From assembly GCA_012959785.1 (NCBI GenBank), contig DUCM01000017.1, positions 62,001-126,000 of the forward strand: a DNA stretch of 64,000 bases, written 5' to 3'. Both the position numbers and the translations under genes were made by a program. This DNA comes from Planctomycetota bacterium. Its GTDB lineage: Bacteria; Planctomycetota; UBA1135; GCA-002686595. The notes under the pieces were generated by a model. That model had not been told where the DNA came from. It did no database searches and saw nothing but the letters and a program-made list of their open reading frames with translations. Of this stretch, positions 51,594 through 61,128 are shown piece by piece. Each line of letters starts with the position of its first letter. Positions within the stretch are counted from its first letter, which is position 1.

Positions 51594-53708
51594 ATGACAC
51601 GAGTCCTCACCTTCGCCTGCGCCCTCCTGGCCCTCGTGGGCCTCGCCTTCTTGCCCACGGCCCGGCCCACGGCCCTGGCGGCCCTACACGGCGGAGTGTT
51701 GCTGGACGAGTTGGTAAGCGATCCCGGGCTGAGCGGCGAGGAACTGGCCCTCTGGGAACTGATTCTCGACTCGCCCCACTACAGCGAAGCCGAGCAGGGC
51801 AAGGCGCGCCTGGTCCTGGGCCAGGTCGAGCTCTCCGCCCCGGATCTCGCTCTGGACTCCCCCGATTCCACCAAGTTCAAGGAAGCCATCCTGCGCGGTC
51901 TGCGGCAAAAAGTCGCATTCGAGCGCGACCGCGAACTCGAAGTGCTGGAGGCCGAACCGGGGGCCGCGGGTCTGGCCCTGACCCTCGAAGTGGCGGGTGC
52001 CGCGCCCCTCGTCTTGCATGTCGGGGTGGCTGCCGAGGTACAACCCGAGCCGGGCGCGGAAGATGTCTTCGTCTTCGACTGGCGACCGGCCAGTCCCACA
52101 TCGCTGCTGCCGCCCCTCGTGGCCATCCTCTTGGCGGTGCTCCTGCGGCGACCTGTGATCTCGCTCTTCACTGGGGTTCTGGCGGGAGCCCTGCTCCTAC
52201 GCTGGGCGGGCACCGGAGCGATCTACGCCAAGGTCTTTGGCGGGCTCAGCGATGTCTTCAGCGTGTTCCTCCTGGACGAAGTCCTCGACCGCGGCGGCAA
52301 CGGGCGGCTGCATGTGATCGGCTTCGTGATCGCCATGCTCGCCATGGTGGGTGTGATCACGAAGAACGGCGGCATCCGCGGCCTGATGAACATCGTAGCG
52401 CGCTTTGCGCGCACGGCGCGCTCGACCCAGGTCGCCACCTACTTGATGGGATTGGCGGTCTTCTTCGACGACTACGCCAACACGATTTTGGTGGGCAGCA
52501 CCATGCGGCCCCTCACCGATCGCTATCGCATCGCCCGCGAGAAGCTGGCTTACATCGTGGACTCCACGGCCGCGCCGGTGGCCGGGTTGTCCATCTTCAG
52601 CACCTGGATCGCCTTCGAAGTCTCGACCTTCAGCGCCCAACTGCCCCTGGCCGGCCTGTCGCCCGATGACGGCTATTCGATCTTCATTCAGACCCTGCCC
52701 TATCGCTTCTACTGCATCCTGACCCTGGGCCTGGTGCTCATGGTGACTGTCAGCGGACGTGACTTCGGACCCATGTTGAAGGCCGAGCGGCGAGCGCGAA
52801 AAACGGGACAGTTGGTACGCGAAGGCGGCACGCCCATGGTGAGCGACGCCGCCACGGCCATGGAACCGGCAGCCTCCATCACGATCCGCGCCTGGCGTGC
52901 TCTGGTGCCCCTGGGAGTCTTCGTGGGCGTCACGGTCTGGACGATCCTCTCCACTGGCGGAGCCTTCGCGAAGGCTGCGCCATCCCTCTTTACGATCCAG
53001 GGGCTTTCGAGCGTCTTGGGAGACGCCGACAGTTATGTGGCGCTTTGGCGCGGTTCGAGCATGGGGCTCTTGACGGCGGTGGTGGCTTCGCTGTTCGCCG
53101 GTCTGCGCCTGGAGATCCTCGACGCGGCCTGGAAGACCCTCAAGTCCATGGGCATCGCGCTGGCGATCCTCTACCTGGCTTGGATGATCGGCGCGGTCTG
53201 CGGCAAGCTGGGTACGGCCAGTTACCTGACCGTCATGCTCGATCAGATGCTCATGCCCCTCGCCCTGCCGGTGATTCTGTTCCTGTTATCCGGCGTCATC
53301 GCCTTCTCCACTGGATCATCGTGGTCTACCATGTCGATCCTCTTGCCCCTGGTGGTGGGGCTGGCTTTTTCCCTCGGTGAAGGCACGGAAATCGGCGGCC
53401 TGGCCCTGGTGGTGCTCTCCATCGGCGCGGTACTTGAGGGTTCGATTTTCGGGGACCACTGCTCGCCCATCTCCGACACCACGGTGCTCAGTTCGGTAGC
53501 CTCGGCCTCGGATCACATCGACCATGTGCGCACCCAAGCGCCCTACGCGCTCCTGTGCATGGGAGTAGCCATCGTGGCGGGTTACCTGCCCGCGGCTGTT
53601 TTTGGTACCCACCCACTTGTCAGCCTAGCTGCGGGGCTGGGCGTCTTGGGCCTCGCGCTCTATGTCTTTGGGGCCAGGGCTGACGACCCGGGGCAGGACG
53701 CCGCTTGA
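51594..53708 (+). CDS. NhaC-type Na+/H+ antiporter with N-terminal extracytoplasmic domain
   Basis: 704 residues, longer than typical NhaC (about 450-550) because of an added N-terminus. Residues 1-30 are a signal-like helix (VLTFACALLALVGLAFL); about 30-165 form a soluble beta/alpha domain (LDELVSDPGLSGEELALW, VEVAGAAPLVLHV-type strands). From about 170 a polytopic NhaC-family region follows (PPLVAILLAVLLRRPVISLFTGV, FFDDYANTILVGSTMRP, GLSIFSTWIAFEVS, FSTGSSWSTMSILLPL, GSIFGDHCSPISDTTVL). It likely exchanges Na+ for H+ in the inner membrane. Its stop overlaps the next gene start (TTGA), so the two are translationally coupled. Confidence 0.92.
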   Translation: MTRVLTFACALLALVGLAFLPTARPTALAALHGGVLLDELVSDPGLSGEELALWELILDSPHYSEAEQGKARLVLGQVELSAPDLALDSPDSTKFKEAILRGLRQKVAFERDRELEVLEAEPGAAGLALTLEVAGAAPLVLHVGVAAEVQPEPGAEDVFVFDWRPASPTSLLPPLVAILLAVLLRRPVISLFTGVLAGALLLRWAGTGAIYAKVFGGLSDVFSVFLLDEVLDRGGNGRLHVIGFVIAMLAMVGVITKNGGIRGLMNIVARFARTARSTQVATYLMGLAVFFDDYANTILVGSTMRPLTDRYRIAREKLAYIVDSTAAPVAGLSIFSTWIAFEVSTFSAQLPLAGLSPDDGYSIFIQTLPYRFYCILTLGLVLMVTVSGRDFGPMLKAERRARKTGQLVREGGTPMVSDAATAMEPAASITIRAWRALVPLGVFVGVTVWTILSTGGAFAKAAPSLFTIQGLSSVLGDADSYVALWRGSSMGLLTAVVASLFAGLRLEILDAAWKTLKSMGIALAILYLAWMIGAVCGKLGTASYLTVMLDQMLMPLALPVILFLLSGVIAFSTGSSWSTMSILLPLVVGLAFSLGEGTEIGGLALVVLSIGAVLEGSIFGDHCSPISDTTVLSSVASASDHIDHVRTQAPYALLCMGVAIVAGYLPAAVFGTHPLVSLAAGLGVLGLALYVFGARADDPGQDAA

Positions 53709-54703
53709 GCTCCGTCGAACCCCTACTGCCGGGGAAACTGAAAGGCCGTTTGCTCCTGGGCCTGGCCTTCGGAGCAGCGGTCTACCTGGGCCTGTGCTTG
53801 TGGGCCGATGGTCCGAAGGTCCTCGAGGCCCTGGCAAATTTTCCTGCGTCCTGGGTCGCCGTGGCCATGGCGCTCTCGTTCAGCAACTACCTGGTGCGCT
53901 TCGTGCGCTGGGAACGCTATCGCGCCATCCTGGGCATCGAGATGTCCCACCGGCTCTCCCTACGCATCTATCTGGCGGGACTGGCCTTGACGGTCACGCC
54001 GGGCAAGATGGGCGAGGCCTTCCGCTCGATCCTGATTCGCGCCGAAGACGGCACGCCCATCTCGCGCAGCGCCCCCATGGTGGTGGCCGAACGCTTCACC
54101 GATCTCTTGGGGTTCTTGCTGCTGCTCGCCTTGGGCGGGCTCGCGAGCCATCCCGAACAGCTCTGGATCTTCCTCGGCACCCTGGCCCTCTGCGTCGTCC
54201 TGGCGGGGCTCCTGGCTTCGCAGCGGGTTTCCCGCGGGGTACTCGGGATCGTGGCGCGCCTGCCCCTCTTGCGGCGCTTCGGTCCGCATCTGGAAAACGC
54301 CCTGCGGTCCTCACGCGAGTTGCTCACGCCCCGCGAGCTACCCCTGGCCACGGTGCTGGCCACGATCGGTTGGGGCCTGGAGGCCTGCGCCTTCTTTCTG
54401 GTCTGCGAAGCCCTCGTGCCGGGGGCGGCTTCGCTCTCCTTCGCCGTCTACACCTTTGCCCTCTCATCCATCGTGGGTGCTGTGCTGGTGATATTCCCCG
54501 GAGGCCTGGGCGTCACCGAGGCCTCCATGAGCGGATTGCTCACAGGTCGCTTCAAGGCCGCTGGGCTGGCGCCCTCTTTGGCCGCAACCCAAGCGCTCAC
54601 CGCCACCTTGGTCATTCGCCTCGCGACCCTGTGGTTTGCCGTGGCGGTGGGTCTTGGCGCCCTGGGACTGCACAGCCTCGCGCGGCGCAAGGCGGCCCGG
54701 TAA
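53705..54703 (+). CDS. lysylphosphatidylglycerol synthase TM / flippase-like membrane protein
   Basis: 332-residue polytopic membrane protein starting at TTG 53705, overlapping the antiporter stop. Eight or so hydrophobic helices and the family patterns SFSNYLVRFVRWERYRAILG, ALTVTPGKMGEAFRSIL and VIFPGGLGVTEASMSGL define the LPG-synthase-TM/AglD-like (UPF0104) superfamily, implicated in lipid or lipid-linked-glycan flipping and aminoacyl-lipid handling. There is no soluble aminoacyl-transferase domain, so it is not a full MprF. It may serve the same membrane-lipid pathway as nearby glycosyltransferase genes; that is inference. A hairpin follows. Confidence 0.88.
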   Translation: MSSVEPLLPGKLKGRLLLGLAFGAAVYLGLCLWADGPKVLEALANFPASWVAVAMALSFSNYLVRFVRWERYRAILGIEMSHRLSLRIYLAGLALTVTPGKMGEAFRSILIRAEDGTPISRSAPMVVAERFTDLLGFLLLLALGGLASHPEQLWIFLGTLALCVVLAGLLASQRVSRGVLGIVARLPLLRRFGPHLENALRSSRELLTPRELPLATVLATIGWGLEACAFFLVCEALVPGAASLSFAVYTFALSSIVGAVLVIFPGGLGVTEASMSGLLTGRFKAAGLAPSLAATQALTATLVIRLATLWFAVAVGLGALGLHSLARRKAAR

Positions 54704-54719
54704 GGCAAAGGATGAGGCG

Positions 54720-54749
54720 CCTGCCCCACGCCGGGAGGCGTGGGGCAGG
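54720..54749. terminator. hairpin between convergent genes
   Basis: CCTGCCCCACGCC (54720-54732) is the reverse complement of GGCGTGGGGCAGG (54737-54749) around a GGGA loop, a 13-bp perfect stem 17 bp after the flippase-type stop and 88 bp before the GH99-like stop on the other strand. A T-run is lacking. It is the expected bidirectional terminator. Confidence 0.7.
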
Positions 54750-54837
54750 GCTCATCGCGGGAGACTGACCGAGTCTCTTGAACGGGTTGCCTGACTGCTG
54801 AAGTGTTCTTTACGGAAGGATCGGGGCATCGCTGCTG

Positions 54838-57312
54838 TCAGTCGTACTGGGTGACCGAAGGCAGCGAGGCCGCGCGCATCAGATAGTCGCGAGCGATGCG
54901 CGGGATTAGAAGCGGATTGAGACTGATGCCCTTGAAATCAGCTATCCAGGCCTGGGACGCGAGCAAGCGCCCGTAGACCCTGCGGCGCACCTTGGCGGGC
55001 GAGAGCGAGGCCGAGAAGGGCGAACCGAAGTACCCCTCGAGCCAGGTGGGTTCGAGGTGCGTGTCTTCGTTCCAGTCGTTCCAGGTGGCGATCTGGATCC
55101 AGTCCGCGCCGCTCTCGAGGGCGCTGGCCACCACCGTCGGATACATGGCGCCCTGGAAGTCGTCGATGACGCGCACGCAAAGAGGCAAGCCGTCGGCACC
55201 GATCACATTGGGCACGCCCCAGCCCGATACGCCGCTGTCATCGAAACCGGGCCAAACAACGGCCACCGCCACGCGCTCCCCATCATCGCCTCTTTGCCAG
55301 TCGCGCCCGGCGAGATGCACGCTCTCCAGATGTTCTGTAAGCCGCGCAATCTCGGGGAGGGGTAGGGTTGGAGTGGCGTTTACAAGATCCTGATAGGTGC
55401 GATATTTGAGCAGGTCGAGGTCAACCAGTTTCCACATCGAAACCCCCTTCATGGCCGCGCCCGGCACCGGAACCCGATCACCGATCAAGAACAAGGCCTC
55501 ACCCGTATTGATCTGGACACTCTGACAGATGGTGGTCCAGGCAGCACTATCGAGGCATTGACTACCGTCGAAGTTGCAGGCCCCACCGCGGAAAATGAAC
55601 ACCACCAGGCGCCCATCATGGCGCAGGGCGGAGCGCTGCGCGGCCTGGTGCTCCACGAGCCACACGAGATCGTCGATGATGCCGTTGATCTTGGCTTGCA
55701 AAGTCGACTCGCCGGCGACCCAGCCCAAGAAGTGCACCTTGGGCTCGTACATCACGGCCAACTTGAAATCGTTGCCGTTCTCCTCGGCGATCTCCTCGAG
55801 GGCCTCGAAGCAGGCGTGATTGATGGGCTCCCGGCCCTCGTTTATGCTCTGCAAGGCGAGGCGATGGCCCAGCCAGTCGTAGATGAAGTGGTCGATCCCG
55901 GCGGCTTGGGCCAGGGCGATGTGATAGCGCAGGACATCCCGGTCGCGGGAATCGTAGGCCCCCACCAGGGGCAGTTCGTCCTCGCCCCGCAGAGTTGTCA
56001 CCGCCAGGTCGCGGCGACCATTGGTACGCAGACAGGTGCTGCTCGTCGCGCAATCGGGGTCGTGGAAGAAGTCACTGAACGAACTGTCGCAGGCGTTGGG
56101 GCTGACCCAACGCCACATGCGCCAGCGCTCCTGGGCGCTGCTGGGCGATGATGGTGCATCGGGATAGGCCGGCGAACGGTAGCGCCCCACATAGTTGGCT
56201 CCCACCCGACGCCGCGGATTGCCGTCCACGGCGTACTGTTCACCGATCTGCACGAAGTCCACATCGAGAGCACCAGGCAAGACCGATGAGACTTGTAAGC
56301 GAATCTCGTTGTGCAAGGCCGAGAGGGGCGCCACGGGATCGGCCTGGAGGTAGCGCCAAGAACCGCGCTCGTTGATGACCGGATGCCAAATGCCGTGGGC
56401 CAAGAGCGTCTCGGCACCGCCAGCTTGCAGGCCGAAGATCCGCAATTCCACGAAGACGGTGGGGCTCGACGCAAAGGGCAGCGGCATGGCTGCATCCGGT
56501 CGCAGCCAGATACCGGCCTCCAGGCTGCGGCCCGCTTCGGCGGCGGACCACTCGAGCACACCACCAGCGGAGAGACTCTGCCAGGCTTCGGTCGCACTCG
56601 TGCTGTCGAGGGTCAGGTGTTGCGCTCCGTAGTAGCCCTCGGCATTCGTTGTGCCATCGTGCACATCGAGCGGGCCGTTCGATTGCCACACGAAGGGACC
56701 CGCGCCCTCAAAACTCGCGTCCGCAAGGGCATACTCGGCGTATTCGAAACGGCCCAGCTCGAGTTCATCGAAGTACACGCCACCCTCTATGGAGCAGTGA
56801 AAGACGCAGCGCAGTTCGAGGCTGCCCACAGGCACCGAAGAGTCGTTGGAGGCCACGGGCAAGGTCGAGAGCCGCAACCACGAGCCGCGGGGCGCGGCGC
56901 TTCCATCGATGGCCACGGAGCGGCCCAGGCTGGTCCAGGAAATGCCGTCGAAGCTCTGCAGTTCGAGGCTAGCCGTGCCCGCTCCGGCGCCAGGGCTCAG
57001 CCAGAGTTGACCGCGGGCTTCGAGCTTGACCCCCGGGGTCGCGCCCTCCACCTGGGCCAAATCGGCGGAGAGCGACAGGCTGGCGGTCACGCCGGTGGGG
57101 AGGTTGCCATAGGCTGCCTGGCCGCTGAAGACAGGCGCGGGGCTAAGGACAAAGGGGATGCTGCCATCGGAGGCGAACTGAGACCAGGAACCCAGCCCCA
57201 ACTCGAAGCCCGCGGCGGGCAGGTCCGCTGTGCTCCCGGCCATGATTCCGCCCCACGCTGGTGCTCCCCCGAGCACCAGCGTGGCGACAAGAAGTCGCAG
57301 CCGTCTCTCCAT
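54838..57312 (-). CDS. secreted GH99-like glycoside hydrolase with N-terminal carbohydrate-binding-like domains
   Basis: 824 residues from ATG 57312 (signal peptide MERRLRLLVATLVLGGAPAW; an upstream GTG/ATG region adds 20 residues). About 30-400 are two or more beta-sandwich modules resembling carbohydrate-binding domains (PVFSGQAAYGNLPTGV, FVQIGEQYAVD). The C-terminal half (about 420-780) matches the GH99-like/GH71-type TIM barrel: DRDVLRYHIALAQAAGIDHFIYDWLG, YEPKVHFLGW, and WNDWNEDTHLEPTWLEGYFG, equivalent to the WNEWxEGxxIEP block. Family members include endo-alpha-mannosidases, but many bacterial relatives have other substrates. It likely acts on a polysaccharide outside the cytoplasm. 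Confidence 0.85.
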   Translation of the reverse strand: MERRLRLLVATLVLGGAPAWGGIMAGSTADLPAAGFELGLGSWSQFASDGSIPFVLSPAPVFSGQAAYGNLPTGVTASLSLSADLAQVEGATPGVKLEARGQLWLSPGAGAGTASLELQSFDGISWTSLGRSVAIDGSAAPRGSWLRLSTLPVASNDSSVPVGSLELRCVFHCSIEGGVYFDELELGRFEYAEYALADASFEGAGPFVWQSNGPLDVHDGTTNAEGYYGAQHLTLDSTSATEAWQSLSAGGVLEWSAAEAGRSLEAGIWLRPDAAMPLPFASSPTVFVELRIFGLQAGGAETLLAHGIWHPVINERGSWRYLQADPVAPLSALHNEIRLQVSSVLPGALDVDFVQIGEQYAVDGNPRRRVGANYVGRYRSPAYPDAPSSPSSAQERWRMWRWVSPNACDSSFSDFFHDPDCATSSTCLRTNGRRDLAVTTLRGEDELPLVGAYDSRDRDVLRYHIALAQAAGIDHFIYDWLGHRLALQSINEGREPINHACFEALEEIAEENGNDFKLAVMYEPKVHFLGWVAGESTLQAKINGIIDDLVWLVEHQAAQRSALRHDGRLVVFIFRGGACNFDGSQCLDSAAWTTICQSVQINTGEALFLIGDRVPVPGAAMKGVSMWKLVDLDLLKYRTYQDLVNATPTLPLPEIARLTEHLESVHLAGRDWQRGDDGERVAVAVVWPGFDDSGVSGWGVPNVIGADGLPLCVRVIDDFQGAMYPTVVASALESGADWIQIATWNDWNEDTHLEPTWLEGYFGSPFSASLSPAKVRRRVYGRLLASQAWIADFKGISLNPLLIPRIARDYLMRAASLPSVTQYD

Positions 57313-57530
57313 CCTCTCTCTCTCCGCAGTTCGTTTATCTCTTCTTTCTTCCCAGCGGACGGGGGCCTCCAAGCTCCCACTCGCTTGCGCATCGACGCTC
57401 TCTGATAGTAATGCACCTTCCTGCTCCTATGGTCAATATCCTGGAGTTTGTGGCGCCTTCTTCAAGTCCAGGAAAGCCTCGGGCGATTTGCAACTGCGTA
57501 CTACTTAGGAAGTTGCACTTGGATTGGCCG

Positions 57531-58817
57531 TCAGCGGCTTCCTGCCAGCACCCCCCATGCCCCCGCCAAGCAGAGGGCTGCGAGGAGCAGCCAGGCCTCC
57601 AGGGCCGACTCCTCGGGGACTTCGCCCCCGGCAGCAGCCACATGCCCCAAGGCAGGCTCGGAGCCCAAATGGTGCCCGCCGCTCCCGGCCCCCCGTCGCC
57701 CAGGGAGGGACACCGTTCCGGGCACCTCAAGCAGGGCTCCGTCCAGGAGCCGCGACCAGGAGAGGGCGAATTCGGCGGGGTCGCCGCTGATCTCTTGCAC
57801 TGAACCCAGGGCCAAGACCACCCGGCCGGGCCCCCAGCTCACCAAACCCGGCGCCAGCCAGGGCTCCAAGGGCCCCAAGGGGTCACTCGAGGGGGCCCCA
57901 CCGGGGTGCCAGGCGCCCAAGAGACGCCAACCATCGCGGCCCGCCCAGGCCGAATCTGCCCCTGCCTCGCCCTGGGCCTCCACCGAGAGCAGCTTGGGCC
58001 CCTGGCCCGCTCCGAAGCCCAAGCCTCGCTCCTCGCACCACAGGCCCACGAACTGCTCGAGTTCCTCGGGCAAGTTCCCCAGGGCCACCCACCCAAGCTG
58101 GTGCGCGGGACCCTCGACTGGCTGCCGGGTGATCTGCGTGCCATCCCAGGTGAACCCGCCACCGATGGGCCCGGGGATCGCGGCCCCACCGGAGCTCAGG
58201 TAGCTGGCGTTCAACGCCCTGGGAAAGTCACCCCGGTCGCTGATCCACAGCCAGCCAGGAGCATCGAAGCGCTCCCATCGGGGCGCTCCCCGGGGGCGGC
58301 TCGGCGGCCGCAGCCAGTCCGAAGGGGGCAGGGCGCCGCGCTCGAAGCCGCCCTGGCCCTCGCTCCACAGGCGTCGCTCCGGGCCCACGCCCAACTCGTC
58401 GAGCCAGGCTTCGGCTCGCAGCAGGGCCTCTTCGATTCGCAAGCCCTCGGCGTCGGGTCCCAGGGCCAGGTACATCGACGGGCTGCGGTCGATGAGCAAC
58501 TTCCAGTCGGCTGCTGCGCTTGCCCGGGCCAGGCGCGGTCCGGCCAGGGCCAGAGCGGCGAGAACCAGGGACGCCAACAACCACCAGAGGCTGCCGGCAA
58601 CACCCCGGCGGACACCGCGGGAGGGCACCGAATCCTTGTGAGCGAGGGCCTGCCAGTGGGCCAGGGCACCGGTCGCTTGTTCCGCGGGCGCCTGAGGACG
58701 CCGCGCCCAAAGCACCAGCAAGAGAGGCAATAGGAGGGCCAAGAAACCCAAAGGCCGGGTCCAAACGACCCCACCCAACTCCATGGCACCGAGGCTGAGA
58801 GGGAGCATCATCAGCAT
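57531..58817 (-). CDS. BatA-like membrane protein with VWA-type DxSxS motif
   Basis: 428 residues. N-terminal BatA region with two helices (residues 17-38 TRPLGFLALLLPLLLVLWARR, 75-95 LWWLLASLVLAALALAGP), followed by a domain with DRSPSM (about 108-113), a metal-ion-adhesion-like DxSxS, and a mostly beta/alpha extracytoplasmic part ending in a C-terminal helix (AWLLLAALCLAGAWGVLAG). It starts 3 bp after the DUF58 gene stop, so they are coupled. Such pairs normally accompany a MoxR AAA+ ATPase, which is absent here. Envelope-stress, aerotolerance or polymer-assembly roles are suggested by the family only. Confidence 0.8.
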   Translation of the reverse strand: MLMMLPLSLGAMELGGVVWTRPLGFLALLLPLLLVLWARRPQAPAEQATGALAHWQALAHKDSVPSRGVRRGVAGSLWWLLASLVLAALALAGPRLARASAAADWKLLIDRSPSMYLALGPDAEGLRIEEALLRAEAWLDELGVGPERRLWSEGQGGFERGALPPSDWLRPPSRPRGAPRWERFDAPGWLWISDRGDFPRALNASYLSSGGAAIPGPIGGGFTWDGTQITRQPVEGPAHQLGWVALGNLPEELEQFVGLWCEERGLGFGAGQGPKLLSVEAQGEAGADSAWAGRDGWRLLGAWHPGGAPSSDPLGPLEPWLAPGLVSWGPGRVVLALGSVQEISGDPAEFALSWSRLLDGALLEVPGTVSLPGRRGAGSGGHHLGSEPALGHVAAAGGEVPEESALEAWLLLAALCLAGAWGVLAGSR

Positions 58818-58820
58818 CCT

Positions 58821-59702
58821 TCAGCCCAAAAGGAGTGCGAGCACGAGGTCCTCGAAGTCGACCCGGGTGGTGCGGCACGAAAAACCCACACCGTGACTGC
58901 TGGCCAGCCGCCGCCAGGCTTCCAATTCCCCGTCGAGACTGCGTTGGTAGGCCTCGATAAGTTCGCGATCCAGATCGAGTTCGACTTCGGCGCCACCCTC
59001 GGGATCCCAGAAGCGCCGCGGCCCGAGCTCGGGATCGAGTTCCAGGGGCGCGAGGAGTTGCAAAACGCGCAATTGCCGGCCACCCCGACCGAGGGCCATA
59101 ACCGCCGCTGGCTTCAGGTCGAAGAGGTCGCCCACCAGAAACACCCGGCTGCAACTCGCAAAAGTCGACGCGCGCATCAACAGCGACTGCAATCCACACG
59201 ATCCCGCGGCCTTCAAGCCGGCGCATAGCTCAAGGGCGGCGGCGACATCGGGGGGGGCATCGAGTTCGAGGCGTCGAAGAACCTGGCCGTCGCCCCCCGA
59301 AGCGAAGAGCGACACGCGGGCCCCCGAACGCAGTCCAAAGGAGACCAAAGCCACGGCACACTCGGCGGCGCGCTGCAACTTGCCCGGCGGCCCCACGCCC
59401 ATGGATGCGCTGGCGTCGAGCAACACCGCCCAGGATTCGCCCGACTCGTGGCGTGTCACGCGCACGAAGGGCTTGTCCAGGCGGGCCAGAAGATTCCAGT
59501 CGAGCTGGCGCAGGTCCTCGCCGGGCCGGTAGGGCCTGTGGCCGGCGAACTCCTGGCCCTGGCCCGCACTGTTCTGAGCACGCTCGCCCTCGGGATTCTG
59601 GCCCAGGGCCTGCAAGCGCCCACCCAGGGCCTCCACCCGGGAAAGGAAATCCTCGCCAAAGATCACGCCCGGCGAGGGCAAACTGCGCTGCCGAGCCTTC
59701 AA
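58821..59702 (-). CDS. DUF58 (VWA-type) protein
   Basis: 293 residues; the N-terminal GQEFAGHRPYRPGEDLRQLDWNLLARLDKPFVRVTRHE is the DUF58 signature, and LLDASASMGVG (about 108-118) is the MIDAS DxSxS of the following VWA-like fold. No membrane helices, so it is cytoplasmic. DUF58 proteins usually lie beside MoxR ATPases and BatA/B proteins; here the partner is BatA-like, 3 bp downstream, without MoxR. The upstream SpoIIE-type phosphatase gene is 49 bp away in the same direction, so all three may be one transcript. Confidence 0.92.
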   Translation of the reverse strand: MKARQRSLPSPGVIFGEDFLSRVEALGGRLQALGQNPEGERAQNSAGQGQEFAGHRPYRPGEDLRQLDWNLLARLDKPFVRVTRHESGESWAVLLDASASMGVGPPGKLQRAAECAVALVSFGLRSGARVSLFASGGDGQVLRRLELDAPPDVAAALELCAGLKAAGSCGLQSLLMRASTFASCSRVFLVGDLFDLKPAAVMALGRGGRQLRVLQLLAPLELDPELGPRRFWDPEGGAEVELDLDRELIEAYQRSLDGELEAWRRLASSHGVGFSCRTTRVDFEDLVLALLLG

Positions 59703-59751
59703 GGGCGGCCTCTCCCGTGATGCTCCTCCAAGGGAAACAGCGCGGCTGGAT

Positions 59752-61128
59752 TCAGGGCGACTTGCGCCGCACGGCCACCAGGGTCATGTCGTCTTCGCAA
59801 TCGCCGTGGGCGAAGTCGAGCACGCTCTGCAGGAGCCCATCACTGAAGGTCTTGAGGTCCGCGGACTCTCCGACGCGGGCCACAAAGAGTTTCTCGAGTC
59901 CATCCTCGCCCAAGAGGTTCTGCGGCTGGTTGGGGGGCCGCGCCTCGGTCAAGCCATCGGTGAAGATCAAGAGCACATCACCCTCGTCCATGCGCAGGGT
60001 GTCGGCCTGGTCGTAGGGAAAGTCATCCACCATGCCCAGGGCCGGGCCGTGGGCTGCTATGCGCCGCACGCCAGTCTTGGATGCGCTCCAGAGTTGAGGG
60101 GGCGTGTGCCCCGCGCTCAAAACCTGCACCGAACCGTCCTCCGAAAAGAGCGCCACGAAGAGCGTCACAAAGTTGCCGTCATCTATGCGAGAAGCCAGAT
60201 CCGCGTTGACCTCGGTGACCGCTTCGCAGAGGTCGGGGATGATGCGGATCGAGGCTCGCAGGCTGGCCTGAGCCTGGGCATTGATCAGAGCTGAAGCTGG
60301 TCCGTGGCCGGTCACATCCCCCACAACCACGGCCAGGCGTCCATCACGGGTCTTGAAAAAATCGTAGAAGTCGCCGCTGGTGCTCTCCGCCGCGCGATAC
60401 CAGGCGAAGATGTCCAAGCCCGGAAAGTCGGGCACCGTGGGCATCAAGTGGGATTGCACGGCCTTGGCATTCTCGAGGGACTGCTCGAGTCGTGCGCGCT
60501 CGAGGGAATCGACATGCAGGGCGGCGCTTTTGAGGGCCACCGAAATCTGCACCGAGAGCGCCGAGAAGTACGAGAGATCGCGCAGCTCGAACTCGCGCGT
60601 GGCGGCCTTGGAGTCGACATACAGGACACCACGCAGATTGCCGCCGGCCTCGATGGGAACACACATCAAGGCGCGCAGTTTGAGGTCCACAACGCTCTGC
60701 GCCAGGTCGATGGGTTCGCCAGCGCCGCTGGCATTGAACACAGCCTTGCGCGGCTCGCCGCTCTCCACCACTTCGTGCACGGCGCTGGTGGAGTAACGCG
60801 GCGAACCTGTGATGGTTTCCTTGCCGTGTTTGCGGCCCACGCGCACCTCGAGCTCGCCGGAGCCTTCAGCCAGGATCAAGAGCCCGCGTTCGGCGCCCGT
60901 GCGCGCAATCGAGGCGTCGACGATGTAGATCAGGAGTTCATTGAGGTCCGCAGCCTCGGTGACCTGGGCCACGCGGCCAGAGATGGCCGCCACCTCGGCC
61001 AACAGACTGTCGGTGCGGCGCTGGTCCTCAAGGGCATCTCCGGTGAGAAACTGCGCCCGGTCGGGGTTGGGCTCGGTGCCACTCCCAGGCGCAGCCCTCG
61101 CAGCGGTTTTTTTCCTCCAAAACACCAT
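59752..61128 (-). CDS. GAF-SpoIIE (RsbU-type PP2C) phosphatase
   Basis: 458 residues from ATG 61128. About 60-200 form a GAF domain (ELLIYIVDASIARTGAERGLLIL, LRALMCVPIEAGGNLRGVLYVDS); a linking helix follows; about 255-455 form the SpoIIE/PP2C phosphatase with ESTSGDFYDFF, VVGDVTGHGPASALINAQ, SAGHTPPQLW, IFTDGLTEAR and DDMTLVAVR, retaining the Asp metal ligands. It should dephosphorylate an anti-anti-sigma-type STAS protein after a GAF-sensed signal. A STAS protein gene is divergent 159 bp away, making a likely substrate pair. No RsbW-type kinase is seen in the window. Confidence 0.94.
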   Translation of the reverse strand: MVFWRKKTAARAAPGSGTEPNPDRAQFLTGDALEDQRRTDSLLAEVAAISGRVAQVTEAADLNELLIYIVDASIARTGAERGLLILAEGSGELEVRVGRKHGKETITGSPRYSTSAVHEVVESGEPRKAVFNASGAGEPIDLAQSVVDLKLRALMCVPIEAGGNLRGVLYVDSKAATREFELRDLSYFSALSVQISVALKSAALHVDSLERARLEQSLENAKAVQSHLMPTVPDFPGLDIFAWYRAAESTSGDFYDFFKTRDGRLAVVVGDVTGHGPASALINAQAQASLRASIRIIPDLCEAVTEVNADLASRIDDGNFVTLFVALFSEDGSVQVLSAGHTPPQLWSASKTGVRRIAAHGPALGMVDDFPYDQADTLRMDEGDVLLIFTDGLTEARPPNQPQNLLGEDGLEKLFVARVGESADLKTFSDGLLQSVLDFAHGDCEDDMTLVAVRRKSP

